This document shows positions 16,663-25,546 of a DNA stretch of 64,000 nt, one piece after another (within the stretch, counting starts at the first letter, position 1; the number at the start of each line of letters is the position of its first letter). The stretch covers positions 1,360,260 through 1,424,259 of the forward strand of contig NZ_QXDC01000002.1 of assembly GCF_003550065.1 (NCBI RefSeq), written 5' to 3'. The DNA comes from Hephaestia caeni. Lineage in GTDB: Bacteria; Pseudomonadota; Alphaproteobacteria; Sphingomonadales; Sphingomonadaceae. The position numbers and the translations under genes are program-made. Below the pieces are notes generated by a model that was not told the DNA's origin, searched no databases, and worked only from the letters and a program-made list of their open reading frames with translations.

Positions 16663-19136
16663 TGTCGCTTGCCGAATATCGGGCCAAGGCCGCCTGCCTT
16701 GCCGACTTCCTCCCCTGGGTCGCGCTGGCTGCGCCGGGAATCGTCCTCAACAAGGATGGCAGCTTCCAGCGCACCGCCGCGTTTCGCGGTCCGGACCTCG
16801 ACAGCGCCACCCCGGCCGAACTGGTCGCGGTCACGGCGCGGCTCAATAACGCGCTCCGGCGCCTCGGTTCAGGCTGGGCCGTGTTCGTCGAGGCACAGCG
16901 CGTTCCCGCCAACGATTATCCGGCCAGCACTTTTCCCGACCCCGTCTCGAAGCTGGTGGATATGGAGCGCCGCGCGCAGTTCCGCGAGGAAGGCGTGCAT
17001 TTCGAGAGTGTTTACTACCTCACCCTGCTCTGGATGCCGCCTGCCGAGGAGGCCGCGCGCGCCGAAGGCTGGCTCTATGAGGGCAAGTCGTCGACCGGCG
17101 TCGACCCGAAGGAATTGCTGCGCGGATTCGCCGATCGCACCGACCGGCTGCTCCATCTTGTCGAGGGCTTCATGCCCGAGGCGCGCTGGCTCGATGACGG
17201 GCAGACGCTGACCTATCTTCATTCGTGCGTGTCGACGCGGCGACAGAAGGTTCGCGTGCCCGAGACTCCGATCTATCTCGATGCGCTGCTCGCCGACGAG
17301 GGCCTTTCGGGCGGCCTCGAGCCGATGCTCGGCCAGCACCATCTTCGTACCCTCACGATTACCGGGCTTCCCGGCGTCACGTTCCCGGGGGTGCTCGACG
17401 AACTCAACCGTCAGCCGTTCGGCTATCGCTGGTCGACCCGCGCGATCATGCTCGACAAGACCGATGCGACCAAGCTGCTCACCAGAATCCGCCGGCAATG
17501 GTTCGCCAAGCGCAAGTCGGTCGCCGCCATTCTCAAGGAGGTGATGACCAACGAAGCGTCGGTGCTGCTCGATTCCGACGCCTCCAACAAGGCGGCCGAT
17601 GCCGACGCCGCCTTGCAGGAACTCGGCGCCGACCAGTCCGGTATCGCCTATGTCACCGCGACGATCACGGTCTGGGATACCGACCCGGCGTTAGCGGCCG
17701 AGAAGCTGCGGCTGGTCGAGAAGGTCATCCAGGGCCGCGACTTCACCTGCACGATCGAGGGGATGAACGCGATCGAGGCCTGGCTCGGGAGCTTGCCCGG
17801 TCATGTCTATGCCAATGTCCGGCAGCCGCCGGTTTCCACGCTCAATCTCGCCCACCTGATCCCCCTGTCAGCGGTGTGGGCGGGGGCGGAACGGGACGAG
17901 CATCTCGGTGATGCCCCCTTGCTGTACGGCAAGACCGAAGGCTCGACCCCGTTCCGCTTTTCCCTGCATGTCGGTGACGTCGGCCATACGTTGATCGTTG
18001 GCCCGACCGGCGCCGGCAAATCGGTCCTCCTCGCGATGATGGCGATGCAGTTCCGGCGGTACGCCGGCGCGCGAGTCTTCGCGTTCGATTTCGGCGGGTC
18101 GATTCGCGCGGCGACGATCGCGATGGGCGGCGACTGGCAGGATCTCGGGAGCGCCCTGCACGGCAGCGAGTGCCCGCAGCATGCCACGGGTGAAGACGTC
18201 GCATCGTCCGGCACCAGCTCGGCCTCTGTCGCGTTGCAGCCGCTTGCCCGAATCGATGATCATGGCGAGCGCGCCTGGGCGACCGAATGGCTGAGCGCCA
18301 TCCTCGTGGGCGAAGGCATCCTGATCGACCCGCAGGTCAAGGACCATCTCTGGTCCGCTCTCACATCGCTCGCATCGGCCCCCGCGCAGGAGCGGACGCT
18401 GACAGGCCTGTCGGTGCTCCTTCAGGATCAGATGCTCAAGCAGGCGCTGGCGCCCTACTGCATCGGCGGTCCATGGGGTCATCTGCTCGATGCCGAGGCC
18501 GAGCGGCTCGGCGAGGCCGACGTGCAGGCGTTCGAAACCGAGGGCCTGGTCGGCACAGCAGCCGCTGCCGCCGTCCTGTCCTACCTCTTCCATCGGATCG
18601 AAGCGCGGCTCGACGGCTCTCCCACGCTTATCATCATCGACGAGGGCTGGCTCGCGCTCGTCAACCCGATCTTCGCCGCGCAGATCCGGGAGTGGCTCAA
18701 GACATTGCGGAAAAAGAACGCGAGCGTGATTTTCGCGACTCAGAGCCTCGCCGATATTGACAACAGCGCGATTGCGCCGGCGATCATCGAAAGTTGCCTG
18801 ACGCGGATCTTCCTCCCCAACGAGCGAGCGATAGAGCCGCAGATCCAGGCGATCTATGCGCGCTTCGGCCTCAACACACGGCAGATCGAGATCCTCAGCC
18901 GGGCAACGCCCAAGCGCGATTATTATTGCCAGTCCCGGCGCGGAAATCGCCTGTTCGAATTGGGATTGGGTGAGGTGGCGCTGGCCTTTGCCGCAGCCTC
19001 CTCCCGCACCGACCAGGCTGCGATCGCCGACATTGTCGACACCCATGGGCCGGACAGCTTCGCCGCCGAATGGCTGCGCCATCGCGACTGCGAATGGGCG
19101 GTCGAGCTGCTTCGTCCGGAACCCAGCCTTCACTAG
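16659..19136 (+). CDS. trbE: conjugal transfer ATPase TrbE (VirB4-like)
   Basis: An 825-aa VirB4-type ATPase, the largest of the T4SS motors. The start MMSLAEYRAKAACLADFLPW is typical of TrbE. Walker A is GPTGAGKS near residue 448 and Walker B is TLIIIDEGWLAL near residue 656, followed by FATQSLADI. It drives substrate and pilin movement with TrbB. It overlaps trbD by four bases. Nothing is missing compared with full-length family members. Confidence 0.94.
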   Translation: MMSLAEYRAKAACLADFLPWVALAAPGIVLNKDGSFQRTAAFRGPDLDSATPAELVAVTARLNNALRRLGSGWAVFVEAQRVPANDYPASTFPDPVSKLVDMERRAQFREEGVHFESVYYLTLLWMPPAEEAARAEGWLYEGKSSTGVDPKELLRGFADRTDRLLHLVEGFMPEARWLDDGQTLTYLHSCVSTRRQKVRVPETPIYLDALLADEGLSGGLEPMLGQHHLRTLTITGLPGVTFPGVLDELNRQPFGYRWSTRAIMLDKTDATKLLTRIRRQWFAKRKSVAAILKEVMTNEASVLLDSDASNKAADADAALQELGADQSGIAYVTATITVWDTDPALAAEKLRLVEKVIQGRDFTCTIEGMNAIEAWLGSLPGHVYANVRQPPVSTLNLAHLIPLSAVWAGAERDEHLGDAPLLYGKTEGSTPFRFSLHVGDVGHTLIVGPTGAGKSVLLAMMAMQFRRYAGARVFAFDFGGSIRAATIAMGGDWQDLGSALHGSECPQHATGEDVASSGTSSASVALQPLARIDDHGERAWATEWLSAILVGEGILIDPQVKDHLWSALTSLASAPAQERTLTGLSVLLQDQMLKQALAPYCIGGPWGHLLDAEAERLGEADVQAFETEGLVGTAAAAAVLSYLFHRIEARLDGSPTLIIIDEGWLALVNPIFAAQIREWLKTLRKKNASVIFATQSLADIDNSAIAPAIIESCLTRIFLPNERAIEPQIQAIYARFGLNTRQIEILSRATPKRDYYCQSRRGNRLFELGLGEVALAFAAASSRTDQAAIADIVDTHGPDSFAAEWLRHRDCEWAVELLRPEPSLH

Positions 19137-19152
19137 CGCAAGGAGAGCCTGA

Positions 19153-19869
19153 ATGACCCGATTTCCATTTCGCCGTGCGGTGACCGCGAGCGTCTTGCTC
19201 ACGTCGACGATCGCGCCCGTGCTCGCCCCCGCGCCCGCTTGGGCACAGTTCGGCGGGATCGTCTATGATCCGAGCAATTATGCCCAAAACGTCCTCACCG
19301 CCGCGCGGTCGCTGCAGCAGATCAACAACCAGATCCAGCAAATCCAACAGCAGGCGACGAGCCTGATCAATCAGGCGCGCAATCTGGAGTCGCTGCCGTT
19401 CAGCTCGCTTCAGCAGCTCCAGCAGCATGTGCAGCGCACCCAGCAACTGCTCGGCGAGGCGCAGCGAATCAGCTATGATGTCCAGAACATCCAGCAGGCC
19501 TTCACCGGCCGCTACAAGGGCGCGGCGCTGAACGGCAGCAGCGCGGAGATGGTCGCGAATGCCAATGCGCGCTGGGAGGACAGCGTCGGCGCGTTCGAGG
19601 ACGCGCTCAAGGTGCAGGCCGGTGTGGTCGGCAATATTGACGGCGCCCGCACCTCGATGAACAGCCTCGTCACCGCCAGTCAGTCGGCGACCGGCGCGCT
19701 CCAGGCGACGCAGGCCGGCAACCAACTCCTCGCGCTGCAATCGCAGCAGCTCGCCGACATGAGCGCGATGGTCGCCGCGCAGGGCCGCGCGCAGGCGCTG
19801 GAGGCGGCGCGCCAAGCGGCCGAGGAAGCGGAAGGTCGCGCCCGCTTCCGCCGCTTCATGGGCAATTAG
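19153..19869 (+). CDS. trbJ: TrbJ/VirB5 family protein
   Basis: A 238-aa exported protein. The signal peptide ends near residue 35 (PAPAWAQF). The segment GIVYDPSNYAQNVLTAARSLQQINNQIQQIQQQ is the classical TrbJ/VirB5 start, followed by long Gln-rich coiled-coil helices. The C-terminus is an Ala/Glu-rich helix. It is a minor pilus component in the periplasm or at the pilus tip. GGAG stands upstream of the ATG. Confidence 0.9.
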   Translation: MTRFPFRRAVTASVLLTSTIAPVLAPAPAWAQFGGIVYDPSNYAQNVLTAARSLQQINNQIQQIQQQATSLINQARNLESLPFSSLQQLQQHVQRTQQLLGEAQRISYDVQNIQQAFTGRYKGAALNGSSAEMVANANARWEDSVGAFEDALKVQAGVVGNIDGARTSMNSLVTASQSATGALQATQAGNQLLALQSQQLADMSAMVAAQGRAQALEAARQAAEEAEGRARFRRFMGN

Positions 19870-19878
19870 GCCGGCGCC

Positions 19879-20154
19879 ATGTCCCAGGCATCCTCACGCA
19901 ACGCGAAGATCGCCGGCGTCGCCGCGCTCGCGGGTACGATGGTGGCGGTGGCGATTGTCGCCGCCACCCGGGCGCCGGCGCCTACGCCGACGCTACCGGT
20001 CGCGATGGGCGGGAATCCGCTCCCGACCCGGCTCGCCCAAGAGCTGGATCGTTGCTCCACCCTCACCATGCCCGACGCCGGTTGCGAAGCGGCATGGGCT
20101 GAGAACCGGCACCGCTTCTTCGGTCAGCCGGGTTCAGAAAGAGCCGCGCGATGA
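19879..20154 (+). CDS. trbK: TrbK-like putative entry exclusion protein
   Basis: A 91-aa protein with one N-terminal membrane helix (residues 10-30, AGVAALAGTMVAVAIVAATRA). The periplasmic domain contains the pair Cys59/Cys69 in ELDRCSTLTMPDAGCEAAWAENRHRFFG, the signature of TrbK-alternate proteins of alphaproteobacterial trb operons. It likely blocks transfer into cells already carrying the element. The location between trbJ and trbL is standard, and its stop overlaps the trbL start. Confidence 0.82.
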   Translation: MSQASSRNAKIAGVAALAGTMVAVAIVAATRAPAPTPTLPVAMGGNPLPTRLAQELDRCSTLTMPDAGCEAAWAENRHRFFGQPGSERAAR

Positions 20155-21428
20155 ATGACACCGGGATCGTCGACAGTTTCCTGGGGGTATTCTCCAGCTA
20201 CATCGACAGCGGCTTCGGCTTGCTTGGCGGCGAAGTCGCCTTCCTGTCCACGACGCTGATCGTCATCGACGTGACGATCGCCGGGCTGTTCTGGGCATGG
20301 GGCGCAGACGAGGACGTGCTGCAGCGGCTCATCAAGAAAACGCTCTATATCGGGATATTCGCCTTCATCATCGGCAACTTCGCGACGTTGGCGACGATCC
20401 TGTTCAAGAGCTTTGCGGGCCTCGGGCTCAAGGCTGGCGGCGGCACCCTCACAATCGACGCCTTCATGCGGCCGAGCAGCGTCGCGGCCACCGGAATCGA
20501 GGCGGCGCGGCCGCTCCTCGAGGCGGCGGGCCAGTTTTCGAGCCTGTGGGCGTTCTTCGCCAACGCCACTCTGGTCGTCGTGCTGCTGATCGGCTGGGTG
20601 CTCGTCATCCTCGCCTTCTTCTGCATGGCCGCACAAATCTTCCTCACGCTGATCGAGTTCAAACTGACGATGCTCGTCGGCTTCGTCCTCCTCCCGTTCG
20701 CCTTCTACAATCGGACGGCGTTCATGGCCGAGCGGGTGCTCGGACATATCGTCTCCAGCGGCATCAAGCTGCTGGTGCTGGGTGTCATCACGAGCATCGG
20801 TACAACCTTATTCAGCCAGTTCCTGACGCTCGCGCCCGGCATCGAGCCGACCGCCGAGCAGGTCTTGGCGCTGATCCTCGCCGCGCTGGTATTTGTCGGC
20901 CTTTCGATCTTCGGGCCGAGCATTGCCAACGGCATCGTATCCGGTGGGCCCCAGCTCGGTGCCGGCACGGCGGCCGGCACGGCGCTCGCAGCGGGCGCGA
21001 CGCTGGCCGGAGGCGCAGCGATCGCCGGCCTTGCCGGAGGCGCTGCGGCCGGGGCGCTCTCGGCGGCCGCGTCCGGCAGCGCCCGCGTGGCAGGTGGCGC
21101 CTCGGCCGCCTATGGCGCCGGGGCGGCGGGCCGCAGCGGCGCGTCCGCGGTCGCCGGCGGCCTGTCGTCAGTCGGCAAGGCCGCGGTGCAAGGCGCGATG
21201 TCGCCGCTGCGACGAGCCGTCGACGCGGCCAAACAGAATTTTGCCGCTGGCCGCGCCGGCTCTCCGTCTCCCGCTGGCGGGCCAGAGAATGGCGGCCAGC
21301 CGGCATGGGCCAAGGCGATGAAGCGTCGCCAGGCCATTACTCACGGCGCCGGCATTACAAGCCAAACCCTCAAGAGCGGCGACAGCCACGGTGGCGGCGC
21401 CGGTCCCGATATTTCCGAAAAGGATTGA
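20151..21428 (+). CDS. trbL: TrbL/VirB6 family membrane protein
   Basis: A 425-aa polytopic membrane protein with about six to seven helices in the first 270 residues, for example VAFLSTTLIVIDVTIAGLFWAW, LYIGIFAFIIGNFATLATILF and NATLVVVLLIGWVLVILAFFCM. The remaining part is a low-complexity Gly/Ala/Ser tail. TrbL forms the inner-membrane channel of the T4SS. It overlaps trbK by four bases and precedes trbF by three. Length is usual for the family. Confidence 0.92.
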   Translation: MNDTGIVDSFLGVFSSYIDSGFGLLGGEVAFLSTTLIVIDVTIAGLFWAWGADEDVLQRLIKKTLYIGIFAFIIGNFATLATILFKSFAGLGLKAGGGTLTIDAFMRPSSVAATGIEAARPLLEAAGQFSSLWAFFANATLVVVLLIGWVLVILAFFCMAAQIFLTLIEFKLTMLVGFVLLPFAFYNRTAFMAERVLGHIVSSGIKLLVLGVITSIGTTLFSQFLTLAPGIEPTAEQVLALILAALVFVGLSIFGPSIANGIVSGGPQLGAGTAAGTALAAGATLAGGAAIAGLAGGAAAGALSAAASGSARVAGGASAAYGAGAAGRSGASAVAGGLSSVGKAAVQGAMSPLRRAVDAAKQNFAAGRAGSPSPAGGPENGGQPAWAKAMKRRQAITHGAGITSQTLKSGDSHGGGAGPDISEKD

Positions 21429-21431
21429 TCA

Positions 21432-22115
21432 ATGTTTCAACGGCCATCTGTCCGATATGGCACGACGCCCGAGGCGGTGACGCCCTACCAGCGCGCTGCG
21501 CAACTATGGGACGATCGTATCGGCTCCGCCCGCGTGCAGGCGAAGAACTGGCGGCTCGCCTTCTTCGGATGCCTCGCCCTGTCCGGCGGCCTCGCTGGCG
21601 GCCTGGTCTGGCAGTCAGCGCGGGGCCATATCACGCCCTGGGTGGTCGAGGTGGACAAGCTCGGCGAGGCGCGTGCCATAGCGCCGGCCGAAGCGAGCTA
21701 CCAGCCGAGCGATCCCCAGATCGCCTGGCACCTCGCGCGATTTATCGAGAACGTGCGCTCCATTCCGGCCGATCCGATCGTGCTGCGGCAAGACTGGCTG
21801 CGCGCCTACGATTTCGCGACGGAAAAGGGCGCGCAGGCCCTCAATGACTATGCGCGTAACAATGACCCGTTCGCCCAGGTCGGCAAAATCCAGGTCGCCG
21901 TCGATGTATCCAGCGTGATCAGGGCGTCGCCGAGCAGCTTCCGCGTGGCCTGGATCGAGCGTCGCTATCAGGACGGATCGCTCATCGAGACGTGGCGATG
22001 GTCCGCGATCCTCTCGGTGGTCCACCGGACGCCGCGCTCGGCGGATGCCCTGCGCAAGAATCCACTCGGCATTTTCGTCGACGCTCTCAACTGGTCAAAG
22101 GAACTCAGCCAATGA
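21432..22115 (+). CDS. trbF: TrbF/VirB8 family protein
   Basis: A 227-aa bitopic inner-membrane protein. The start MFQRPSVRYGTTPEAVTPYQRAAQLWDDRIGSA is typical of TrbF. One helix (about residues 40-60) anchors a periplasmic VirB8-like domain with DWLRAYDFATEKGAQALNDYA. It links the inner-membrane ATPase platform to TrbG/TrbI. The stop overlaps the trbG start (ATGA). Confidence 0.93.
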   Translation: MFQRPSVRYGTTPEAVTPYQRAAQLWDDRIGSARVQAKNWRLAFFGCLALSGGLAGGLVWQSARGHITPWVVEVDKLGEARAIAPAEASYQPSDPQIAWHLARFIENVRSIPADPIVLRQDWLRAYDFATEKGAQALNDYARNNDPFAQVGKIQVAVDVSSVIRASPSSFRVAWIERRYQDGSLIETWRWSAILSVVHRTPRSADALRKNPLGIFVDALNWSKELSQ

Positions 22116-23125
22116 CGCATATCCCGCGCGTTCATGCGTGCGCGCTCTCCACCGCCTTACTGGTCGTGGGTATCGCAGCCCTCGCCACGCCTGCGTCGGC
22201 GCAGTCCCAGGCAGCGGAAGCTCAATCGTCCCCGTCGCCGAGGGGCGGAGTAATCAGGCCGTCGAGGGTCGAAGTGGTTGCGGTGCCCACGCCGCTTCCC
22301 CTCCCCGGGCAACTCAAACCGGTAGGAGCCATTCAGCCGAAGCCGGAGCCGCGAGATCCGCGCAGGCGGATCGGCGCTGCCAATACCGCGGCACGGGTCG
22401 AACCCGATCGCGCGTCGTGGCTCAATGCCATCCAGCAATTTCCCTATGCCGACGGGGCGCTCTATCAGATCTATCTCGCCCCCGGCCAGGTAACGGACAT
22501 CGCCTTGCAAGAGGGGGAGGAGCTGGTCGGACCGGGTCCGGTTGCCGCTGGCGATACGGTGCGATGGATCATCGGCGACACGATCAGCGGCCAAGGGCCA
22601 TCCCGGCGGGTCCACATTCTCGTGAAGCCGACCCGACCCGATCTTTCCACGAACGTCGTGATCAATACGGATCGCCGCACCTATCACCTCGAGCTGCGCG
22701 CAACCCCGGCCACCTATATGGCCGCCGTCTCGTGGACCTATCCGCAGGACCAGCTCATTGCGCTTCGGCAAGCCGCGGTCGCTGCCGAGCGCGCCGCGCC
22801 GGTCAGCGCCGGCATCGAGGTCGCCGCGCTCAATTTCCACTATCGGATCGACGGCGATCGCGTGCCCTGGCGACCGGTGCGCGTGTTCGACGATGGCCGG
22901 CAGACTTATGTCGAGTTTCCCGAGGACATCACGACCGGCGAGATGCCGCCGGTGTTCGTACTCGGCGCCGATGGCGCCGCCGAGCTAGTCAATTACCGGG
23001 TCCAAGGCCGCTACATGGTGATCGACCGGTTGTTCGATGCGGCCGAGCTGCGGCTCGGGACAAAGAAGACCCAGCGGCATGTGACAATCCGGCGCGAGGA
23101 CGTTCGGCGGCGGAGGGGATCGTGA
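22112..23125 (+). CDS. trbG: TrbG/VirB9 family protein
   Basis: A 337-aa exported protein with a signal peptide (to about residue 31, PASAQ) and a Pro-rich linker. It has the VirB9/CagX features FPYADGALYQIYLAPGQVTDIALQEGE and LNFHYRIDGDRVPWRPVRVFDDGRQTYVEFP. It forms the outer ring of the core complex with TrbI. The longer frame upstream is excluded because the ATG at 22112 is coupled to the trbF stop. It is coupled to trbI by GTGA. Confidence 0.93.
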   Translation: MTHIPRVHACALSTALLVVGIAALATPASAQSQAAEAQSSPSPRGGVIRPSRVEVVAVPTPLPLPGQLKPVGAIQPKPEPRDPRRRIGAANTAARVEPDRASWLNAIQQFPYADGALYQIYLAPGQVTDIALQEGEELVGPGPVAAGDTVRWIIGDTISGQGPSRRVHILVKPTRPDLSTNVVINTDRRTYHLELRATPATYMAAVSWTYPQDQLIALRQAAVAAERAAPVSAGIEVAALNFHYRIDGDRVPWRPVRVFDDGRQTYVEFPEDITTGEMPPVFVLGADGAAELVNYRVQGRYMVIDRLFDAAELRLGTKKTQRHVTIRREDVRRRRGS

Positions 23126-24375
23126 GCAACGAACCGCAGCAGGAAGACACCGCGTCCGCCGAGATCGAACCAGCAGTTTCCGCTGGACCGGCCACCAACG
23201 CCGCAGAGGCTTTCCGCATCCGGGCCGATCCGCCGCGTGTGATGCGCTTGTCCAGGAAGACACTCGCGATCATGGGGATCGCCGCTGGAACGGGTATTGG
23301 TGGATCGCTGATCTATGCTTTGCAGCCGCAAAGCCACGTAGCCGCGACGAACCTGTATGACACCGACGCCAAGAACAAGGCGGATGTCGTTACCTCGGCG
23401 CCGAGCGATTATTCGAAGGTGCCGAAGCTCGGCCCGGCGCTTCCCGGTGATCTCGGCCGCCCGATCCTCAGCGCGCAGGCAAATGGGCAGAATGTGCCGA
23501 CCCCGCCGATCGGGGCACAGCCTCCCGCGGACCCAGCAGTCATGGCGGCGGCGCAGGCACGCCAGCGCGCCGCGCAGGAACGTGATACTGCCCGCACCAG
23601 TAAGCTGTTTCTCGGCAGCGCCGCGGCTTCGGCTGCGGTCGGCACGAATTCCGCGCCCCCCGGTGCGGCGCCCGCCACTACAATGGCTGGACAATCGACC
23701 GACCAGGGTTCGACACCGGCCGCGACGGATCAAACATCGAAGCGGGCGTTTCTTCAGAACGGCGGAAATCGAACGACCGTCAGCATGGAGCGGCTAACCT
23801 CGCCGATCTCGCCGAACATCGTACAGGCCGGAAGCGTCATCCCCGCGGCGCTGATCAGCGGCATCCGATCCGACCTTCCCGGCCAAATCACCGCCCAGGT
23901 AACGCAGAACGTCTATGACAGCCCCACTGGTCACATCCTGCTCATTCCACAAGGAGCACGCCTGATCGGCGAATATGACAGCCAGGTCTCCGCTGGCCAG
24001 AACCGTGTGCTCCTCGCCTGGGACCGCTTGATCATGCCAGATGGCCGATCAATCCTGCTCGACCGCCAGCCCGGTGCGGATGGGCGCGGATTTGCCGGGC
24101 TTCAGGATGGCACGAACTATCATTGGGGCAGCATGCTGAAGGCGGCGCTGGTATCGACCTTGCTCGGCGTCGGGACAGAGTTCACCACCAACAACGATGA
24201 TGAGCTGTTTCGTGCGCTGCGATACGGCTCCCAGGACACGATTAACCAGACCGGGCGGCAACTCGTCCAGCATCAGATCAATGTCGCGCCGACGATCTCG
24301 ATCCGGCCGGGCTTTCCGCTGCGTGTGCTGGTGACCCGTGACCTGATCCTCGAACCGATTTCAGGAGTGGGGTAA
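23122..24375 (+). CDS. trbI: TrbI/VirB10 family protein
   Basis: A 417-aa VirB10-like scaffold. There is one membrane helix (about residues 48-66), then a Pro/Ala-rich periplasmic linker and the C-terminal beta-barrel with SVIPAALISGIRSDLPGQITAQVTQNVYD, PQGARLIGEYDSQVSAGQNRVLLAWDRLI and the closing segment FPLRVLVTRDLIL. It spans both membranes and opens the outer pore. GTG start, overlapping trbG by four bases; the stop overlaps the DUF2274 start. Confidence 0.93.
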   Translation: MSNEPQQEDTASAEIEPAVSAGPATNAAEAFRIRADPPRVMRLSRKTLAIMGIAAGTGIGGSLIYALQPQSHVAATNLYDTDAKNKADVVTSAPSDYSKVPKLGPALPGDLGRPILSAQANGQNVPTPPIGAQPPADPAVMAAAQARQRAAQERDTARTSKLFLGSAAASAAVGTNSAPPGAAPATTMAGQSTDQGSTPAATDQTSKRAFLQNGGNRTTVSMERLTSPISPNIVQAGSVIPAALISGIRSDLPGQITAQVTQNVYDSPTGHILLIPQGARLIGEYDSQVSAGQNRVLLAWDRLIMPDGRSILLDRQPGADGRGFAGLQDGTNYHWGSMLKAALVSTLLGVGTEFTTNNDDELFRALRYGSQDTINQTGRQLVQHQINVAPTISIRPGFPLRVLVTRDLILEPISGVG

Positions 24376-24596
24376 TGGCGAAGTTGAAGCTCGGTCCAAT
24401 CGAGGATGAAAAGCCGGTGAAGCTCACGATTGAGCTGCCAGCAGCTGTCCATCGCGATCTTCTCGCTTATGCTCAGGCTCACGCAGCGGAAACCGGATTG
24501 CCGAGTCAACTACCACCCGAACGACTAGTCGCCCCCATGTTAGAGCATTTCATGTCAAGCGACCGGGGATTCGTCCGCACGCGGCGTTGCCGATGA
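24375..24596 (+). CDS. DUF2274 domain protein
   Basis: A 73-aa protein: MAKLKLGPIEDEKPVKLTIELPAAVHRDLLAYAQAHA is the DUF2274 pattern and resembles a ribbon-helix-helix DNA-binding fold. It closes the trb operon in alphaproteobacterial ICEs and may repress or tune transfer. The start overlaps the trbI stop. It is the last backbone gene before the lasso-peptide cluster, with 110 bases to the precursor gene. Confidence 0.88.
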   Translation: MAKLKLGPIEDEKPVKLTIELPAAVHRDLLAYAQAHAAETGLPSQLPPERLVAPMLEHFMSSDRGFVRTRRCR

Positions 24597-24616
24597 TCTA
24601 GCTCTCTGATGCCAAA

Positions 24617-24633
24617 TTATAATCGGATTATAA
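24617..24633 (+). promoter_or_regulatory. AT-rich palindrome with -10-like hexamer upstream of lasso precursor
   Basis: TTATAATC-G-GATTATAA is a perfect 8-bp inverted repeat around one base. It contains TATAAT (24618-24623), a consensus -10 sequence that stands out in this GC-rich region. The precursor ATG is 74 bases after it, with AAGGAG at 24695-24699. No good -35 is seen at the usual distance. It could be the promoter, an operator overlapping it, or both. Confidence 0.5.
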
Positions 24634-24706
24634 AATAGATAGCGATCGACGCATCCGGCAGGCTTCGGATTGCGACCGTGGAGTCGCATTAAAAAGGAGC
24701 CTGAAC

Positions 24707-24847
24707 ATGGAACGCACCGAACCTCGCGACGAGATCCTCGATCTTGGCGCCGTCACCTCCGAGACGCGGGGCACCGCGCCCCTCGGCATCTATGATGCCG
24801 AGCAAGGGGGTTATTTCCCCTATGCCGGCCTCGACGACGAGAACTGA
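24707..24847 (+). CDS. lasso peptide precursor (46 aa)
   Basis: The peptide starts MERTEPRDEILDLGAVTSET and continues with Arg21. The leader is residues 1-21: Thr20 is at position -2, the conserved Thr of lasso leaders. The core would start at Gly22 and run 25 residues to Asn46. It begins GTAPLGIYD, so Asp30 is core position 9 and can close a nine-residue macrolactam with the Gly1 amine. Tyr36, Phe37 and Tyr39 in the tail are the bulky residues that could lock the thread. AAGGAG lies seven bases before the ATG. The maturation genes B and C follow directly. From memory the core resembles sphingopyxin I (G-x-x-P-L-G spacing, Asp at 9, Gln-Gly after the ring), which needs a direct comparison. 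Confidence 0.9.
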   Translation: MERTEPRDEILDLGAVTSETRGTAPLGIYDAEQGGYFPYAGLDDEN

Positions 24848-24852
24848 CCTGA

Positions 24853-24885
24853 GGCGGCGCACGGCCGATCTGGCCGCGCGCCGCC
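24853..24885 (+). terminator. strong hairpin between lasso precursor and B gene
   Basis: A 14-bp stem (24853-24866 with 24872-24885, one mismatch) and a five-base loop (GATCT) lie six bases after the precursor stop and 13 bases before the B start. There is no U-tract, so it is more likely an attenuator or mRNA-stabilising 3' end than a full terminator. It would give more precursor mRNA than maturation mRNA, a layout I recall from other lasso clusters. Confidence 0.6.
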
Positions 24886-24898
24886 CATTGGGTTGCAA

Positions 24899-25546
24899 AT
24901 GCACATGCCGTTGGTCATTCGAACCAGCCTATATCTGGCGAAGGTGCTCGATTCTTGGATTGGGCTTGATCTCGCATCTGGCCGTTACCTCCTGTTCCAA
25001 GGAATGATTGGCGAGCAGATTGATAGGTTCACCGCTCAACAGGCGACGACAGCGGATGTCGAATCATTACACGAACGAGGCATTCTAGAACCAGATCAAG
25101 GGCAGCAACGGCTTTTTGCGCCGTCGATCTGCTCTCCAGCTGATCAGCTTCACCAAGACACGACAATACGACCTTCACTCGGATTAACGATGAAGGCCGT
25201 CTGGAACCAGACATCCGCTAAACGCCAACTTGCTCGGCTGACGCTTTGCGACGCGCTTGAGAGGCTTAACCTGGAAATGTCGGAGGTGCGCTTTGCGGAA
25301 GCGGATCAATGTCGCGATCTTGTTCACGCGTTTAACTGGAGCAAGCGGTTTGTCTCCCATCAAGACCAATGTCTCGTCCGCGGCGTAGCAATGTGCCGAA
25401 TGCTCGCGCAGCGGGGCGGCCGAACTCATCTGGTTATAGGCGTTGCCTTGCCATTTATCGCGCATTGCTGGGTACAGGCCGGGGAAATCGTGTTGTCGGA
25501 TACGATCGATCGTGTTCGAACCTATGTTCCGATCTTGGCTGTATGA
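24899..25546 (+). CDS. lasso peptide leader peptidase B with RRE domain
   Basis: A 215-aa fused B protein. The N-terminal part (LAKVLDSWIGLDLASGRYLLFQG) resembles the PqqD-like RiPP recognition element that binds the leader. The C-terminal part is a transglutaminase-like Cys protease with Cys158 (QDQCLVRGVAMCRMLAQRGG), His189 (LPFIAHCWV) and Asp201 (VLSD). It would cut after Arg21 of the precursor and free Gly22. The ATG at 24899 is used; a TTG lies six bases before and another ATG six after. The stop overlaps the C gene start (ATGA). GC is lower than in the trb genes. Confidence 0.9.
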   Translation: MHMPLVIRTSLYLAKVLDSWIGLDLASGRYLLFQGMIGEQIDRFTAQQATTADVESLHERGILEPDQGQQRLFAPSICSPADQLHQDTTIRPSLGLTMKAVWNQTSAKRQLARLTLCDALERLNLEMSEVRFAEADQCRDLVHAFNWSKRFVSHQDQCLVRGVAMCRMLAQRGGRTHLVIGVALPFIAHCWVQAGEIVLSDTIDRVRTYVPILAV

